Shown here piece by piece: positions 17,245-26,447 of a stretch of 64,000 nucleotides of DNA. Positions within the stretch are counted from its first letter, which is position 1, and each line of letters begins with the position of its first letter. The notes beneath the pieces are model-generated. The model did no database searches. It saw only the letters and a list, made by a program, of their open reading frames with translations, and was not told the DNA's origin. The DNA comes from Rhizobium sp. R634 (GTDB lineage Bacteria > Pseudomonadota > Alphaproteobacteria > Rhizobiales > Rhizobiaceae): assembly GCF_002211305.1 (NCBI RefSeq), contig NZ_LOKW01000012.1, positions 372,001-436,000 of the forward strand, in the 5' to 3' direction. The position numbers were made by a program, and so were the translations under genes.

Positions 17245-18537
17245 ATGGCTCAGGCGCTGGGTTTGGACTTCGGCACGACCAATACGGTTCTCGCCATGGC
17301 GGATGGCGGAGCAACGCGCTCGATGGCGTTCACCAGCACGGCGGGAACGGCCGACAGCATGCGCACGGCGCTTTCCTTCATGAAGGATGCCCAGCTCGGC
17401 GCGTCGGCGCTGAAGGTGGAGGCAGGCCATGCGGCGATCCGCCAGTTCATCGACAATCCCGGCGAATGCCGGTTTTTGCAGTCGATCAAGACCTTTGCGG
17501 CGAGCGCGCTGTTCCAGGGAACGCTGATCTTCGCCAAACGGCATAACTTCGAGGACCTGATGGAGGTCTTCGTGCGGCGCCTGCGCAACTATGCCGGCGA
17601 CAGCTGGCCCTCCGACGTCAGCCGCATCGTCACCGGCCGGCCGGTGCATTTCGCCGGCGCCAATCCCGATCCCGTGCTTGCGACCGAACGCTACAACGAG
17701 GCGCTGGCGCGTTTCGGCTTTCCCGAAATCCACTATGTCTACGAGCCGGTCGCCGCCGCCTTCTACTTCGCGCAGAACCTGAAGCAGGATGCGACCGTGC
17801 TGGTCGCCGATTTCGGCGGCGGCACGACCGACTATTCGCTGATCCGCTTCGAGACCATCGCCGGCAGGCTGACGGCAACACCGATCGGCCATTCCGGCGT
17901 CGGCGTCGCCGGCGATCATTTCGACTACAGGATGATCGACAACATCGTCGCGCCGCAGATCGGCAAGGGCAGCCATTTCAAAAGCTTCGACAAGATCCTT
18001 GAAGTCCCGTCCAACTATTATTCCAGCTTCGGCCGCTGGAACCAGCTGTCGATCTTCAAGACCACACGCGAATTCGAGGATCTGAAGAAGCTGGTGCGCA
18101 CCAGCCTGGAGCCGGAAAAGCTCGAAATCTTCATCGACCTGATCGACCACGACGAGGGCTATCCGCTCTATCAGGCGGTCTCGGCGACGAAGATGGCGCT
18201 CTCGGCCTATGAAGAAGCGCCTTTCGATTTCGCGCCGCTCGGGCGTGGCGGACATCGCAGCATCCGGCGCAGCGACTTCGAGGGCTGGATCGCCGAGGAT
18301 CTTGCCCGTATCGAAGGCGCGCTCGACGAGGTGCTCGACAAGACCGAGACGAAGGCGTCGGAGATCGACAAGGTGTTCCTGACCGGCGGCACGTCCTTCG
18401 TGCCGGCCGTGCGCCGCATCTTCACCGAGCGCTTCGAACGCGACCGGATCGAAAGCGGCGGCGAGCTGCTGTCGATCGCCCATGGCCTGGCGCTGATCGG
18501 CGAACGCGACGACATCGCGCAATGGACTGTGCAATAG
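17245..18537 (+). CDS. Hsp70-family protein (YegD-like)
   Basis: A 430-residue protein with the actin/Hsp70 ATPase fold but no substrate-binding domain, the size of E. coli YegD. Phosphate 1 is LGLDFGTTNTVLAM, phosphate 2 is VADFGGGTTDYSLIRF, and the adenosine motif is VFLTGGTSFVPAVRRIF. The ATG at 17245, preceded by GAGGTG, gives the normal N-terminus MAQALGLDFG; a longer frame from 17167 is unlikely. Its clients and role are not established. It is followed 68 bp later by a uracil-DNA glycosylase gene on the same strand. Confidence 0.92.
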   Translation: MAQALGLDFGTTNTVLAMADGGATRSMAFTSTAGTADSMRTALSFMKDAQLGASALKVEAGHAAIRQFIDNPGECRFLQSIKTFAASALFQGTLIFAKRHNFEDLMEVFVRRLRNYAGDSWPSDVSRIVTGRPVHFAGANPDPVLATERYNEALARFGFPEIHYVYEPVAAAFYFAQNLKQDATVLVADFGGGTTDYSLIRFETIAGRLTATPIGHSGVGVAGDHFDYRMIDNIVAPQIGKGSHFKSFDKILEVPSNYYSSFGRWNQLSIFKTTREFEDLKKLVRTSLEPEKLEIFIDLIDHDEGYPLYQAVSATKMALSAYEEAPFDFAPLGRGGHRSIRRSDFEGWIAEDLARIEGALDEVLDKTETKASEIDKVFLTGGTSFVPAVRRIFTERFERDRIESGGELLSIAHGLALIGERDDIAQWTVQ

Positions 18538-18605
18538 AACAGGCAGGAGCGGGCAATCTGTCGCCCGCCCTTTCAATGCCGATTTCTCTCCGCTAGACTT
18601 GCCGC

Positions 18606-19499
18606 ATGATCTCCGCCAACGACCTTTCCCCCGCCGAGCTTGCAGCGCTTCTGCATTTCCATGCGGATGCAGGCGTGGAGTGGCTGCTGGAGGAAGAGGC
18701 GATCGACCGCTTCGCCGAATTCGAGGCGATGAAGGCCGCCCGCCGCCCGGCGGCGCAGGCGCAGCAACAGCACCCGGTCGCTGGAGAACGCCCCTCTCCC
18801 CGGGAGCGCCAGGCAACGCCGCGTCCGAGCGCAGCGGCACGTCCGGCACCGGCCTCCGGCCCGCAACCTGCAATACCGGATGGCGAGGCGGTGCAGCAGG
18901 CGCGCTTCGTGGCCGAAAGCGCGCGCTCGCTCAGCGAACTCAAGACCGCACTCGAAGGCTTCAACGGCTGCAATCTCAAACATAGCGCCCGCTCGACCAT
19001 CTTTGCCGACGGCGACGCCGAAAGCGGCATCATGGTTATCGGCTCGGCACCGAGCGCCGAAGACGATCGCGAAGGCGCGCCCTTCTCCGGAAAATCCGGC
19101 CAGCTGTTCGACAAGATGCTGGCGGCGATCGGGCTGAACCGCTCGAGCGTTCTCCTGACGCAGGTTATCCCCTGGCGTCCGCCGGGCAACCGCGCAGCCT
19201 CGGCTGCCGAAATGGACATTTGCCGCCCCTTCATCGAACGGCAGATCGCGCTCGCCGAACCCCAGGTCATCCTGCTGCTCGGCAATTTTTCGGCGCGCTT
19301 CTTCTTCGGCGAAAACGATACTATTCACGGGCTCCGCGGCCGCTGGAAGGAAATCGCGGTCGCCGACCGCGTCACTCCCGCGATCGCCAGCCTGCATCCT
19401 CAGGATCTGTTAACCGCACCCGTCAACAAGCGGCTCGCTTGGAACGACCTGCTGGCTTTTCAGGCAAAGCTTAAGTCCCTCTCTCTGCTTAGAAATTAG
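18606..19499 (+). CDS. Uracil-DNA glycosylase family protein (family 4-like)
   Basis: A 297-residue protein whose C-terminal two thirds match family 4 uracil-DNA glycosylases, base-excision repair enzymes. The water-activating motif is GSAPSAEDDREGAPFSGKSG (from residue 146), where most members have GEAPG. The second motif is around SLHPQDLL. The variable N-terminal 100 residues are Ala/Pro rich. Of the four cysteines that hold the 4Fe-4S cluster in canonical members, only Cys122 and Cys206 remain; the others align with Phe119 and Trp190 (IPWRPPGNR). It may lack the cluster. This variant is, from memory, widespread in alphaproteobacteria. Confidence 0.88.
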   Translation: MISANDLSPAELAALLHFHADAGVEWLLEEEAIDRFAEFEAMKAARRPAAQAQQQHPVAGERPSPRERQATPRPSAAARPAPASGPQPAIPDGEAVQQARFVAESARSLSELKTALEGFNGCNLKHSARSTIFADGDAESGIMVIGSAPSAEDDREGAPFSGKSGQLFDKMLAAIGLNRSSVLLTQVIPWRPPGNRAASAAEMDICRPFIERQIALAEPQVILLLGNFSARFFFGENDTIHGLRGRWKEIAVADRVTPAIASLHPQDLLTAPVNKRLAWNDLLAFQAKLKSLSLLRN

Positions 19500-19631
19500 C
19501 CTAAATTGAACAATTTGTGAATCTATCCATGCGTTTTTCGCATGGCTGCATCGCGCCATGATGCATTGCGGAATCTATGTTGCGTTGCAATATAGGCCTG
19601 TGTCTTGGGAGGAATCACAGGAACCAAGGCC

Positions 19632-19823
19632 ATGAACAAGAGATTTCGTCCTATCCATTGCGGGTTTGAAACCCTTCGCCTAGCCAGCGATCCAGTTCGC
19701 TCCACTCAGGGCTACAGCCGTCTCGGCTTTGCCACGAACGAACAGATGATTGCCCGCGGCACCGGCATCAACAGCCGCACGGCGCGCCCGACCGCCATTT
19801 TCTCCGACTTCCAGCAATATTGA
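19632..19823 (+). CDS. Small hypothetical protein (63 residues) with its own terminator
   Basis: The ORF begins MNKRFRPIHCGFETLRLASD and ends FSDFQQY. AGGA at 19619-19622 lies nine bases before the ATG. A perfect hairpin terminator starts three bases after the stop, which argues that this is a real short transcript unit. A weak dyad, CCTGTG (19597-19602) with CACAGG (19616-19621), encloses a second GGGAGG in the 5' region. I recognise no domain; there is no signal peptide or membrane segment. Confidence 0.55.
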   Translation: MNKRFRPIHCGFETLRLASDPVRSTQGYSRLGFATNEQMIARGTGINSRTARPTAIFSDFQQY

Positions 19824-19825
19824 GC

Positions 19826-19849
19826 GGCAGGCGCTTCTGCCTGCCTTTT
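19826..19849 (+). terminator. Intrinsic terminator after the 63-residue ORF
   Basis: GGCAGGC (19826-19832) pairs with GCCTGCC (19839-19845), loop GCTTCT, followed by TTTT. Confidence 0.8.
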
Positions 19850-19867
19850 ACCTGTAAGAGTAACAAG

Positions 19868-20008
19868 ATGACGATTCTGATATCGCTCCTGCGCAACATC
19901 GAGACCTTCGAACATATTCGCGTCGCGGTCTGTGCGGCGCGGGAATACGAGCGCGAGCTTTCGGTCGAGCCGGCCGATGCCGGCAGCGTCGCGGCCATCG
20001 TTCTCTGA
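19868..20008 (+). CDS. Possible small protein (46 residues)
   Basis: The frame from the ATG at 19868 encodes MTILISLLRNIETFEHIRVA and ends in AAIVL. It lies just past the terminator of the previous small ORF and has only a weak purine stretch (TAAGAG) before its ATG. It is mildly amphipathic and matches nothing I recognise. It could be a real small gene or chance. Confidence 0.3.
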   Translation: MTILISLLRNIETFEHIRVAVCAAREYERELSVEPADAGSVAAIVL

Positions 20009-20039
20009 TCAGAAGCCATCCCATCGATCCGGGCTTCCT

Positions 20040-21017
20040 CTAAGTCCTCGCATCGTGCTTTCCTGATATCGATTCCGGTTTTCCGATCGATGCGGTAGCC
20101 CACTCGAAAGCTTCGTCGACATAGGCGAATTTGACCGCCTGCCAGCTGCGATATTGCTCGACGAAATCCCGCGATACCCAAAGATGCGTCTTGCGTGTTT
20201 CGTCTTGCCAGCCGAGGCAGCCGCGCTGCGCGGCCTTTGCCAACAAGCGCTGCAGATGGGTGCGCGACATCATGAAATCGGCGGCGAGCGCGCGGGTTTC
20301 GACGCGGCCGACCGGGAACCTGTCGGGCTCGGCGTTTTCGATATCCATCCGGGCCATGAGGTGGTCGACGACGAGGCCGCCGGCCTCCGTCCAGAGGAAC
20401 AGCGCCACCTGCTCCGGCGGTTCGCGCCAGGCGGCATCTTCCAGGCAATGGCGGGCGATACGCGGCTGGATGAGCTTCATCAGGGATGGATTTGCCTGGA
20501 AAACGGCGGCCCTTTCACCGCCATCGAGCAGGTCGAGCGCAGCGAGATTGGAGTGGATCCAGGCAAACATCGCCTGGCAACTGACTTCGGCCGGTTCGAA
20601 ATGACGCGGCCGCCGCCGCTCGTCGCCAGGCGTGTGGGTGATGAAGCGGTAGGTATGGAGCTCTTCGATGAAGGCAAGCACCGTGTTGCGGCTTGCCACC
20701 TTGTGTGTGGTGATGCGCCCGGTCAGGCGCACGGCGGTCAAGCCCGACGTCGGATCGCTCGGATCATATTCCAGATTGAGGGCAAAGGCGGTCTGGGTCA
20801 GAAGCCAGCGCTGCTGGGAAGCGAGCAACCGCGCCAGCCGCGGACCGGCATCGAACATGCCGCGCAACTGCCCAGCCAAAAAGCGGATGCTCATCAGAAA
20901 GGAAGGATTCCTTACCAATTGCTCCGCCGTGAACGCCATTATGCTTCTCTCCACCGCCGCTCGCAGGCCAGCGTTCGGAGCAATGAAACCGAAAGCTTCT
21001 CCGGCATCAGCGGCCAT
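20040..21017 (-). CDS. Unrecognised protein with possible C-terminal helix-turn-helix
   Basis: A 325-residue soluble protein with normal coding composition. I do not recognise the family. Near residues 240-275 the stretch VETRALAADFMMSRTHLQRL could be a winged-helix element (a helix, a turn at MMS, then a recognition-like helix), so a regulator is one possibility. The rest is alpha-helical with no signal peptide or membrane segments. Internal starts (for example MAFTAEQLVRN, residue 27) are possible since the first ATG has no clear ribosome site. It is convergent with the small ORF at 19868. Confidence 0.7.
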   Translation of the reverse strand: MAADAGEAFGFIAPNAGLRAAVERSIMAFTAEQLVRNPSFLMSIRFLAGQLRGMFDAGPRLARLLASQQRWLLTQTAFALNLEYDPSDPTSGLTAVRLTGRITTHKVASRNTVLAFIEELHTYRFITHTPGDERRRPRHFEPAEVSCQAMFAWIHSNLAALDLLDGGERAAVFQANPSLMKLIQPRIARHCLEDAAWREPPEQVALFLWTEAGGLVVDHLMARMDIENAEPDRFPVGRVETRALAADFMMSRTHLQRLLAKAAQRGCLGWQDETRKTHLWVSRDFVEQYRSWQAVKFAYVDEAFEWATASIGKPESISGKHDART

Positions 21018-21186
21018 TCAGACATGCGCAGCTTCGAATAAATGATATTCGCTCATCTTCAACAATCATATTCTGCGCCGAGCGATATCACAAGAATTCG
21101 CCACCGTTTTCGCTCTGTACGCGCAAATTTCAAACAACCACAATCTCTACGTTAAATACCTTCGATATCATAAGCTTACACACCGA

Positions 21187-22125
21187 TCAGGCCTGCGGCG
21201 TCGAGGCCTTGCGGGCCTCTCGCTGCTCGATGCCCAGCTGGTGCTCGCGGTAGATGATGAAGATGCCGGCGGCGACGATGATGGCTGTTCCGATCAGCAT
21301 GGTGACGCTCGGGACGTCGCCGAAGACGAAATAGGCGACGATACTGCCGAGCAGGATCGAGGTGTATTCGAACGGCGCAACCGTGGAGACATCGGCATGG
21401 CGATAGCTTTCCGTCAGCAGGATCTGCGCGACGCCGCCGCAAAAGCCGGCGGCGATCAGATAGAGCGCCGACGGCCATGGCAGGACGAGCCAGCCGAAAG
21501 GCAGGGAGGCCAGCGAAAAAACCGATGCGGTGAGCGAGAAATAAAGCACGATCGTCGCCGTCTTTTCCTCTTCGACGAGGCGGCGCACCTGGATCATCGC
21601 CATGCCGCCGAGAACGGCCGAAAGCAGTACCGCGAGCGCGCCGATGGCCTGTTCGGCCTCCATGCCGCCATCACGAAACAGCGTGAGTTTCGGCCAGGAG
21701 ACGATGGCGACGCCGACGATGCCGATCAGAACGGCGCTCCAGCGATAGACGCGCACGGTCTCGCCGAGGAAAACCGCAGCGAAGATGACGGCGACGAGCG
21801 GCAAGGCGTAACCGAGCGCGATCGCTTCCGGCAGCGGCAGATGCAGGAGACCGTAAAAGCCGAAAGCCATCGACAGGATGCCGATCGTGCCCCGCTTCAG
21901 ATGGCCGATGGGATTGGCGGTATAAAAGGCGGCGCGCAGCTGCCCGATATAGGCAAGATAGGCCATGATGGGAAAAAGCGCGAAAAAGGACCTGCAGAAG
22001 GTGACCTGCCCCGGCGGGATGTCCGAGCCGGCCAGCTTGATGAAGGTCTGCATGGCCAGGAAGACCACGACCGACGAGACTTTCAGCGCAATGCCTCTCA
22101 TCGGGTTTTTGAGAACCGAGTGCAT
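21187..22125 (-). CDS. EamA/DMT family transporter
   Basis: A 312-residue inner-membrane protein with ten hydrophobic segments and two EamA repeats. It begins MHSVLKNPMRGIALKVSSVV, with a conserved PPGQVTFCRSFFALFPI region in helix 2 and the second-repeat motif LLTESYRHADVSTVAPFEYT that is typical of the S-adenosylmethionine/riboflavin-type or general DMT exporters of alphaproteobacteria. The substrate is unknown. It lies alone, with a 331-bp divergent spacer on one side. Confidence 0.9.
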   Translation of the reverse strand: MHSVLKNPMRGIALKVSSVVVFLAMQTFIKLAGSDIPPGQVTFCRSFFALFPIMAYLAYIGQLRAAFYTANPIGHLKRGTIGILSMAFGFYGLLHLPLPEAIALGYALPLVAVIFAAVFLGETVRVYRWSAVLIGIVGVAIVSWPKLTLFRDGGMEAEQAIGALAVLLSAVLGGMAMIQVRRLVEEEKTATIVLYFSLTASVFSLASLPFGWLVLPWPSALYLIAAGFCGGVAQILLTESYRHADVSTVAPFEYTSILLGSIVAYFVFGDVPSVTMLIGTAIIVAAGIFIIYREHQLGIEQREARKASTPQA

Positions 22126-22456
22126 GATCCTGGCTCTTGATGCTGACTTGAACAGAATGGGGAGACGCGTTCGACTCGGGAACGCTGCGGAACGCCTTCC
22201 ATCGTAACGAAAGAAAATCCTAATGGGCGAAAAAACCGCAGGCAGTGAGGGAGAATCGTAAAATCGCCTCCCGCCGCAAGCCCGGCCGCGCCTATGGCGC
22301 TGAAATTCTCTCCCTTGGGCTATTTCCCCCTAAAATGTTCAGCACTCGGCGCGCCTCGTTAACCAATTGAAAACCATAGCCAAGCATCGTTTTCCCACGC
22401 TTATCTAGAAATTTTCTTCACCGCCAAACGATTGCCCGACCGTCCAGGATCATCTG
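22126..22456. other. Divergent intergenic region, EamA / MCP-Cache
   Basis: 331 bases without a credible gene. It holds the 5' ends of both flanking genes. A short direct repeat GGAACGC occurs at about 22180-22196, and the part before the plus-strand gene (22360-22440) is AT-richer. I see no strong palindrome or convincing promoter consensus. Confidence 0.4.
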
Positions 22457-23563
22457 ATGAAGCCGCTCAGCGCAGAAACCATTGCCCAGTCGCAGAACGC
22501 GACGCCGCGCTCCATGCGCATCGTCACCGACGGCATCAGCATCGATCTCGAGCGGTTCAGCGCCGACAACACCCATATCGTCAAGCAGATCAAACTGCTG
22601 GCGATCAACGCGCTGATCGAAGCGGCAAGAGCCGGCGAGACCGGAAAGGGATTCGCGGTCGTTGCCAATGAGGTGCAGCGGCTGGCGCAGATCGCCACCG
22701 ACATCACCGGCAGGTTCGAGAGCAACGTGCTCGGCCGCATCGGCCTCAGTCGCGCCATGGCCGATTCGCTGGTCGAGGAGATGGAGGGCGTTCGCCTCAC
22801 CGATCTTGCTCAGACGCTGGTGCAGCTCATCGTCCGCAATCTCTTCGAGCGCACCGCCGACGTACGCTGGTGGGCGACGGATCCGGCGCTCTGGCATGCG
22901 CTGCAGGAGCCCGGCCGAGACACAGTCGCGTTTGCGGCGGAGCGGCTCGGCGCCATCAACCGCTTCTATACCGTCTATCTCGATCTCGTGATGACCGACC
23001 TCTCGGGCAAGGTCATCGCATCCGCAAATCCCGATTTCCAGCGCAAGATCGCCGGCACGAGCCTTGCCGGCGATCCGTGGTTCCGCGCCGCTTCGGCCTG
23101 CGCCTCCGGCGACGCCTATATCGTCGACGAGGTCAAGGCGAGCCCGCTGCATAACAACAGGCATGCGCTCGTCTATGCCACAGGCATCCGCGAAGGCGGC
23201 AAACTGAACGGAAAGCTGATCGGCACGCTTGGCGTCTATTTCGACTGGCAGAACCAGGGCCAGGCGATCGTCGAGAAGGAGGCGAACCTGCCGCCGCAGC
23301 TGGCGGAAAAGACGACGGTCATGCTGCTCGACGGCAAGAGCAGGGTCATCGCCACCACCAATCCCGCCCTGCTCTTTTCCCATTTTGCGCTCGCCAATCC
23401 CTCCGGCCAGGCAAAAGGCAGCTACTATGACAATAACGGCTCCATCGTCGCCTTCGCGCGCACCCTCGGCTACGAGGATTATGACGGGCTCGGCTGGTAC
23501 GGCGTGGTCGTGCAACGGACGGACAGCGACACGGAGATCAAGGCGGCCCTCAATCTGAAATAG
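22457..23563 (+). CDS. Soluble MCP-signalling-core plus Cache-domain protein
   Basis: A 368-residue protein. Residues 38-80 match the hairpin tip of methyl-accepting chemotaxis proteins ([20 protein letters not shown] then [13 protein letters not shown]), the site that contacts CheA and CheW. Only about 40 residues precede this tip, and there is no transmembrane segment, HAMP domain or N-terminal sensor. The C-terminal 250 residues look like a Cache sensor: [20 protein letters not shown], then [20 protein letters not shown] and [11 protein letters not shown]. Order and length are unlike a normal transducer. It may be a cytoplasmic sensor or adaptor acting on chemoreceptor arrays. It stands alone, followed by a strong hairpin. 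Confidence 0.8.
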   Translation: MKPLSAETIAQSQNATPRSMRIVTDGISIDLERFSADNTHIVKQIKLLAINALIEAARAGETGKGFAVVANEVQRLAQIATDITGRFESNVLGRIGLSRAMADSLVEEMEGVRLTDLAQTLVQLIVRNLFERTADVRWWATDPALWHALQEPGRDTVAFAAERLGAINRFYTVYLDLVMTDLSGKVIASANPDFQRKIAGTSLAGDPWFRAASACASGDAYIVDEVKASPLHNNRHALVYATGIREGGKLNGKLIGTLGVYFDWQNQGQAIVEKEANLPPQLAEKTTVMLLDGKSRVIATTNPALLFSHFALANPSGQAKGSYYDNNGSIVAFARTLGYEDYDGLGWYGVVVQRTDSDTEIKAALNLK

Positions 23564-23612
23564 CGGCCCTTTTTCGGGCCGTTGCCTTCATCAGTTCGAA
23601 ATAAGATATTTT

Positions 23613-23642
23613 GCCCGCGAACTTCGTGTTCGCGGGCAATTT
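23613..23642 (+). terminator. Terminator-like hairpin after the MCP-Cache gene
   Basis: GCCCGCGAAC (23613-23622) pairs exactly with GTTCGCGGGC (23628-23637), loop TTCGT, followed by AATTTGCTTT. A shorter hairpin (CGGCCC/GGGCCG, 23564-23581) directly follows the stop codon. Confidence 0.65.
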
Positions 23643-23749
23643 GCTTTAACTTTAGTTCAGACTTTAATGTAATCATGCCCGGCAATTTATGGCAGAGTGC
23701 GCCCGCCTCTGTATTCCGCAGTGTCCAATAACGGTCTTCAGGAAACACC

Positions 23750-26398
23750 ATGCGAACAGATACCGGCCAGGTCATTCATCTGGCAGATTACCGTCCCACC
23801 GACTTCGTGCTGGAACGCGTGGACCTGACTTTCGAACTCGACCCGACGGAGACGAAGGTCGAGGCACGTCTCATCTTTCACCGCCGCCCCGGCGCCGACC
23901 CCTTGGCGCCGATCGTTCTCGACGGCGATGAACTGACGCTGTCGGGGCTGCTGTTCGACCAGGTGGAACTGGATCCTTCACGCTACGACGCGACACCGGA
24001 AAGCCTGACCGTGCGCGATCTGCCGGAGAGCGCCCCCTTCGAGCTGACGATCACCACGATCATCAACCCCGAGGCCAATACGCAGCTGATGGGCCTCTAC
24101 CGCACCGGCGGCATCTACTGCACCCAGTGCGAGGCGGAAGGCTTCCGCCGTATCACCTATTTCCCTGATCGCCCCGATGTGCTTGCGCCGTTCACCGTCA
24201 ACATCATCGCCGACAAGGACGCCAACCCACTGCTCCTGTCGAACGGCAACTTCCTCGGCGGCGCCGGCTACGGCCCCGGCAAACATTTCGCCGCCTGGTT
24301 CGATCCGCATCCGAAGCCAAGCTATCTTTTCGCCCTCGTCGCCGGCGATCTCGGCGTCGTCGAAGACACGTTCACGACCATGTCCGGCCGCGAGGTGGTG
24401 CTGAAGATCTATGTCGAGCACGGCAAGGAGCCGCGCGCGGCCTATGCCATGGACGCGCTGAAACGCTCGATGAAGTGGGACGAAGAGCGGTTCGGGCGCG
24501 AATACGATCTCGACATCTTCATGATCGTCGCCGTCTCCGACTTCAACATGGGCGCGATGGAGAACAAGGGCCTCAATATCTTCAACGATAAATACGTCCT
24601 TGCCGATCCCGAGACCGCAACCGACGCCGACTATGCCAATATCGAGGCGATCATCGCGCATGAATATTTCCACAACTGGACCGGCAACCGCATCACTTGC
24701 CGCGACTGGTTCCAGCTGTGCCTCAAGGAAGGTCTCACAGTTTACCGCGACCACGAGTTCTCGTCCGACCAGCGCTCGCGTCCGGTCAAGCGCATCGCCG
24801 AGGTGCGCCATCTGAAATCGGAGCAGTTTCCCGAGGACAGCGGTCCCCTCGCCCACCCGGTTCGGCCGACGAAGTATCGCGAAATCAACAATTTCTACAC
24901 GACGACCGTCTACGAGAAGGGCAGCGAAGTCACGCGCATGATCGCGACGCTGCTCGGCAAGGATGGCTTCAAGAAGGGCATGGACCTCTATTTCGACCGT
25001 CACGACGGCCAGGCCGTGACGATCGAGGATTTCGTGAAATGCTTCGAGGATTCAAGCGGTCGCGACCTGAAACAATTCTCGCTCTGGTATCACCAGGCCG
25101 GCACCCCGCTCGTCACCGCATCGGGCAGCTATGATGCGACAGCCGGCAGCTTCACCCTGTCGCTCGAGCAGATGACGCCCGCCACTCCCGGCCAGGCGAA
25201 CAAGGAGCCGATGCATATTCCGCTGAGCCTCGCGTTCTTCGGCGAAAACGGCGGCAAGATCGAGCCGACCTCGGTCGAGGGCGCCGAATATGCCGACGAC
25301 GTGCTGCATCTGACCGGCCGCAAGCAGGCGGTGGTGTTCCACGGCATCGGCTCACGGCCGGTCGTTTCGATCAACCGCAGCTTTTCGGCGCCGATCAACC
25401 TCCACTTCGACCAGAGCCCGGCCGATCTCGCTCATCTCGCCCGCCATGAGACGGATCATTTTGCCCGCTGGCAGGCGCTGACCGATCTGGCGCTGCCGAA
25501 CCTGCTGAAAGCGGCCCGCGACGCTCGCGAGGGCAAGCCTGTCGTCTGCGAGGCGACCTTCATCGAAACATTGATCGCGGCCGCCGCCGACGAGAGCCTC
25601 GAGCCTGCCTTCCGGGCTCAGGCACTGGCGCTGCCGAGCGAATCCGACATCGCCCGCGAACTCGGCGGCAACAACGATCCCGACGCCATCCATGCCGGCC
25701 GTCAGGCGATCCTGAAGCAGATCGCCGATGCCGGAAAGGACGTTTTTGCCGCGCTCCATACAGAGACGACGGCATCCGGCGGTTTCAGCCCGGACGCCAA
25801 GAGCGCCGGCCTGCGCGCGCTTCGCAACAGCGCGCTGACCTATCTTTCGTATGCCGAACAGACGCCGGCCCGCGCCAAGGCCGCTTTCGACGCGGCCGAC
25901 AACATGACTGATCTCAGCCATGCGCTGACGATCCTCGCCCATCGTTTCCCCGACAGCGCGGAGACGAACGAAGCGCTGGCCGCCTTCCGTCAGCGTTTTG
26001 CGGAGAATGCGCTCGTCATCGACAAGTGGTTTGCGATCCAGGCCGGGATTCCGGGTGCGAAAACCCTGGAGCGGGTCCGCGCCCTCATGGACAATCCGCT
26101 CTTCAAGCGGACCAATCCCAACCGCATGCGTTCGCTAGTCGGCACCTTCGCCTTTGCCAATCCGACCGGTTTCGGCCGCGCCGACGGCGAAGGTTACCGT
26201 TTCCTCGCCGGCCAGATTCTCGATATCGACGGGCGCAACCCGCAGCTTGCCGCACGCATTCTCACCTCCATGCGTTCCTGGCGCGCGCTGGAACCGGTGC
26301 GCGCCGATCATGCGCGCGCCGCACTCACCGAGATCGAGCGATCTACTGCTCTTTCAACCGACGTGCGCGATATCGTCGAACGCACGCTTAAAGGGTAG
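23750..26398 (+). CDS. pepN: Aminopeptidase N (M1 zinc metallopeptidase)
   Basis: An 882-residue cytosolic aminopeptidase that removes N-terminal residues from peptides. The GAMEN exopeptidase motif is at residues 268-272 and the zinc site is HEYFH (His304, Glu305, His308) with the third ligand Glu327 in LCLKEGLTVYRDHEF. The order is the beta-sandwich N domain, thermolysin-like domain, small beta domain and alpha-helical C domain, at the usual length for bacterial PepN. AGGAAA precedes the ATG. It lies directly upstream of pleC on the same strand, separated by a hairpin and a GANTC-rich spacer. Confidence 0.97.
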   Translation: MRTDTGQVIHLADYRPTDFVLERVDLTFELDPTETKVEARLIFHRRPGADPLAPIVLDGDELTLSGLLFDQVELDPSRYDATPESLTVRDLPESAPFELTITTIINPEANTQLMGLYRTGGIYCTQCEAEGFRRITYFPDRPDVLAPFTVNIIADKDANPLLLSNGNFLGGAGYGPGKHFAAWFDPHPKPSYLFALVAGDLGVVEDTFTTMSGREVVLKIYVEHGKEPRAAYAMDALKRSMKWDEERFGREYDLDIFMIVAVSDFNMGAMENKGLNIFNDKYVLADPETATDADYANIEAIIAHEYFHNWTGNRITCRDWFQLCLKEGLTVYRDHEFSSDQRSRPVKRIAEVRHLKSEQFPEDSGPLAHPVRPTKYREINNFYTTTVYEKGSEVTRMIATLLGKDGFKKGMDLYFDRHDGQAVTIEDFVKCFEDSSGRDLKQFSLWYHQAGTPLVTASGSYDATAGSFTLSLEQMTPATPGQANKEPMHIPLSLAFFGENGGKIEPTSVEGAEYADDVLHLTGRKQAVVFHGIGSRPVVSINRSFSAPINLHFDQSPADLAHLARHETDHFARWQALTDLALPNLLKAARDAREGKPVVCEATFIETLIAAAADESLEPAFRAQALALPSESDIARELGGNNDPDAIHAGRQAILKQIADAGKDVFAALHTETTASGGFSPDAKSAGLRALRNSALTYLSYAEQTPARAKAAFDAADNMTDLSHALTILAHRFPDSAETNEALAAFRQRFAENALVIDKWFAIQAGIPGAKTLERVRALMDNPLFKRTNPNRMRSLVGTFAFANPTGFGRADGEGYRFLAGQILDIDGRNPQLAARILTSMRSWRALEPVRADHARAALTEIERSTALSTDVRDIVERTLKG

Positions 26399-26405
26399 TT
26401 TCATT

Positions 26406-26441
26406 CGACCAGCCGCGACGCTGAAGTGCGGCGGCTGGTCG
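26406..26441 (+). terminator. Hairpin after pepN
   Basis: CGACCAGCCGC (26406-26416) pairs exactly with GCGGCTGGTCG (26431-26441), loop of 14. There is no T-run directly after, so termination strength is uncertain. Confidence 0.5.
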
Positions 26442-26447
26442 GCCAGT

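Noticed and set aside
17053..18873. A 606-codon minus-strand frame covering the Hsp70-like gene
   Set aside because: It overlaps two real genes in antisense and has no domain; the Hsp70 ATPase motifs fix the true strand.
19529..19546. CCATGCG-TTTTT-CGCATGG hairpin after the glycosylase gene as a terminator
   Set aside because: The U-run is inside the loop and no T-tract follows; it may form but I cannot assign a role.
23564..23581. CGGCCC-TTTTTC-GGGCCG as an intrinsic terminator
   Set aside because: The T-run is in the loop, not after the stem, so it does not have terminator form; the stronger hairpin at 23613 is annotated instead.
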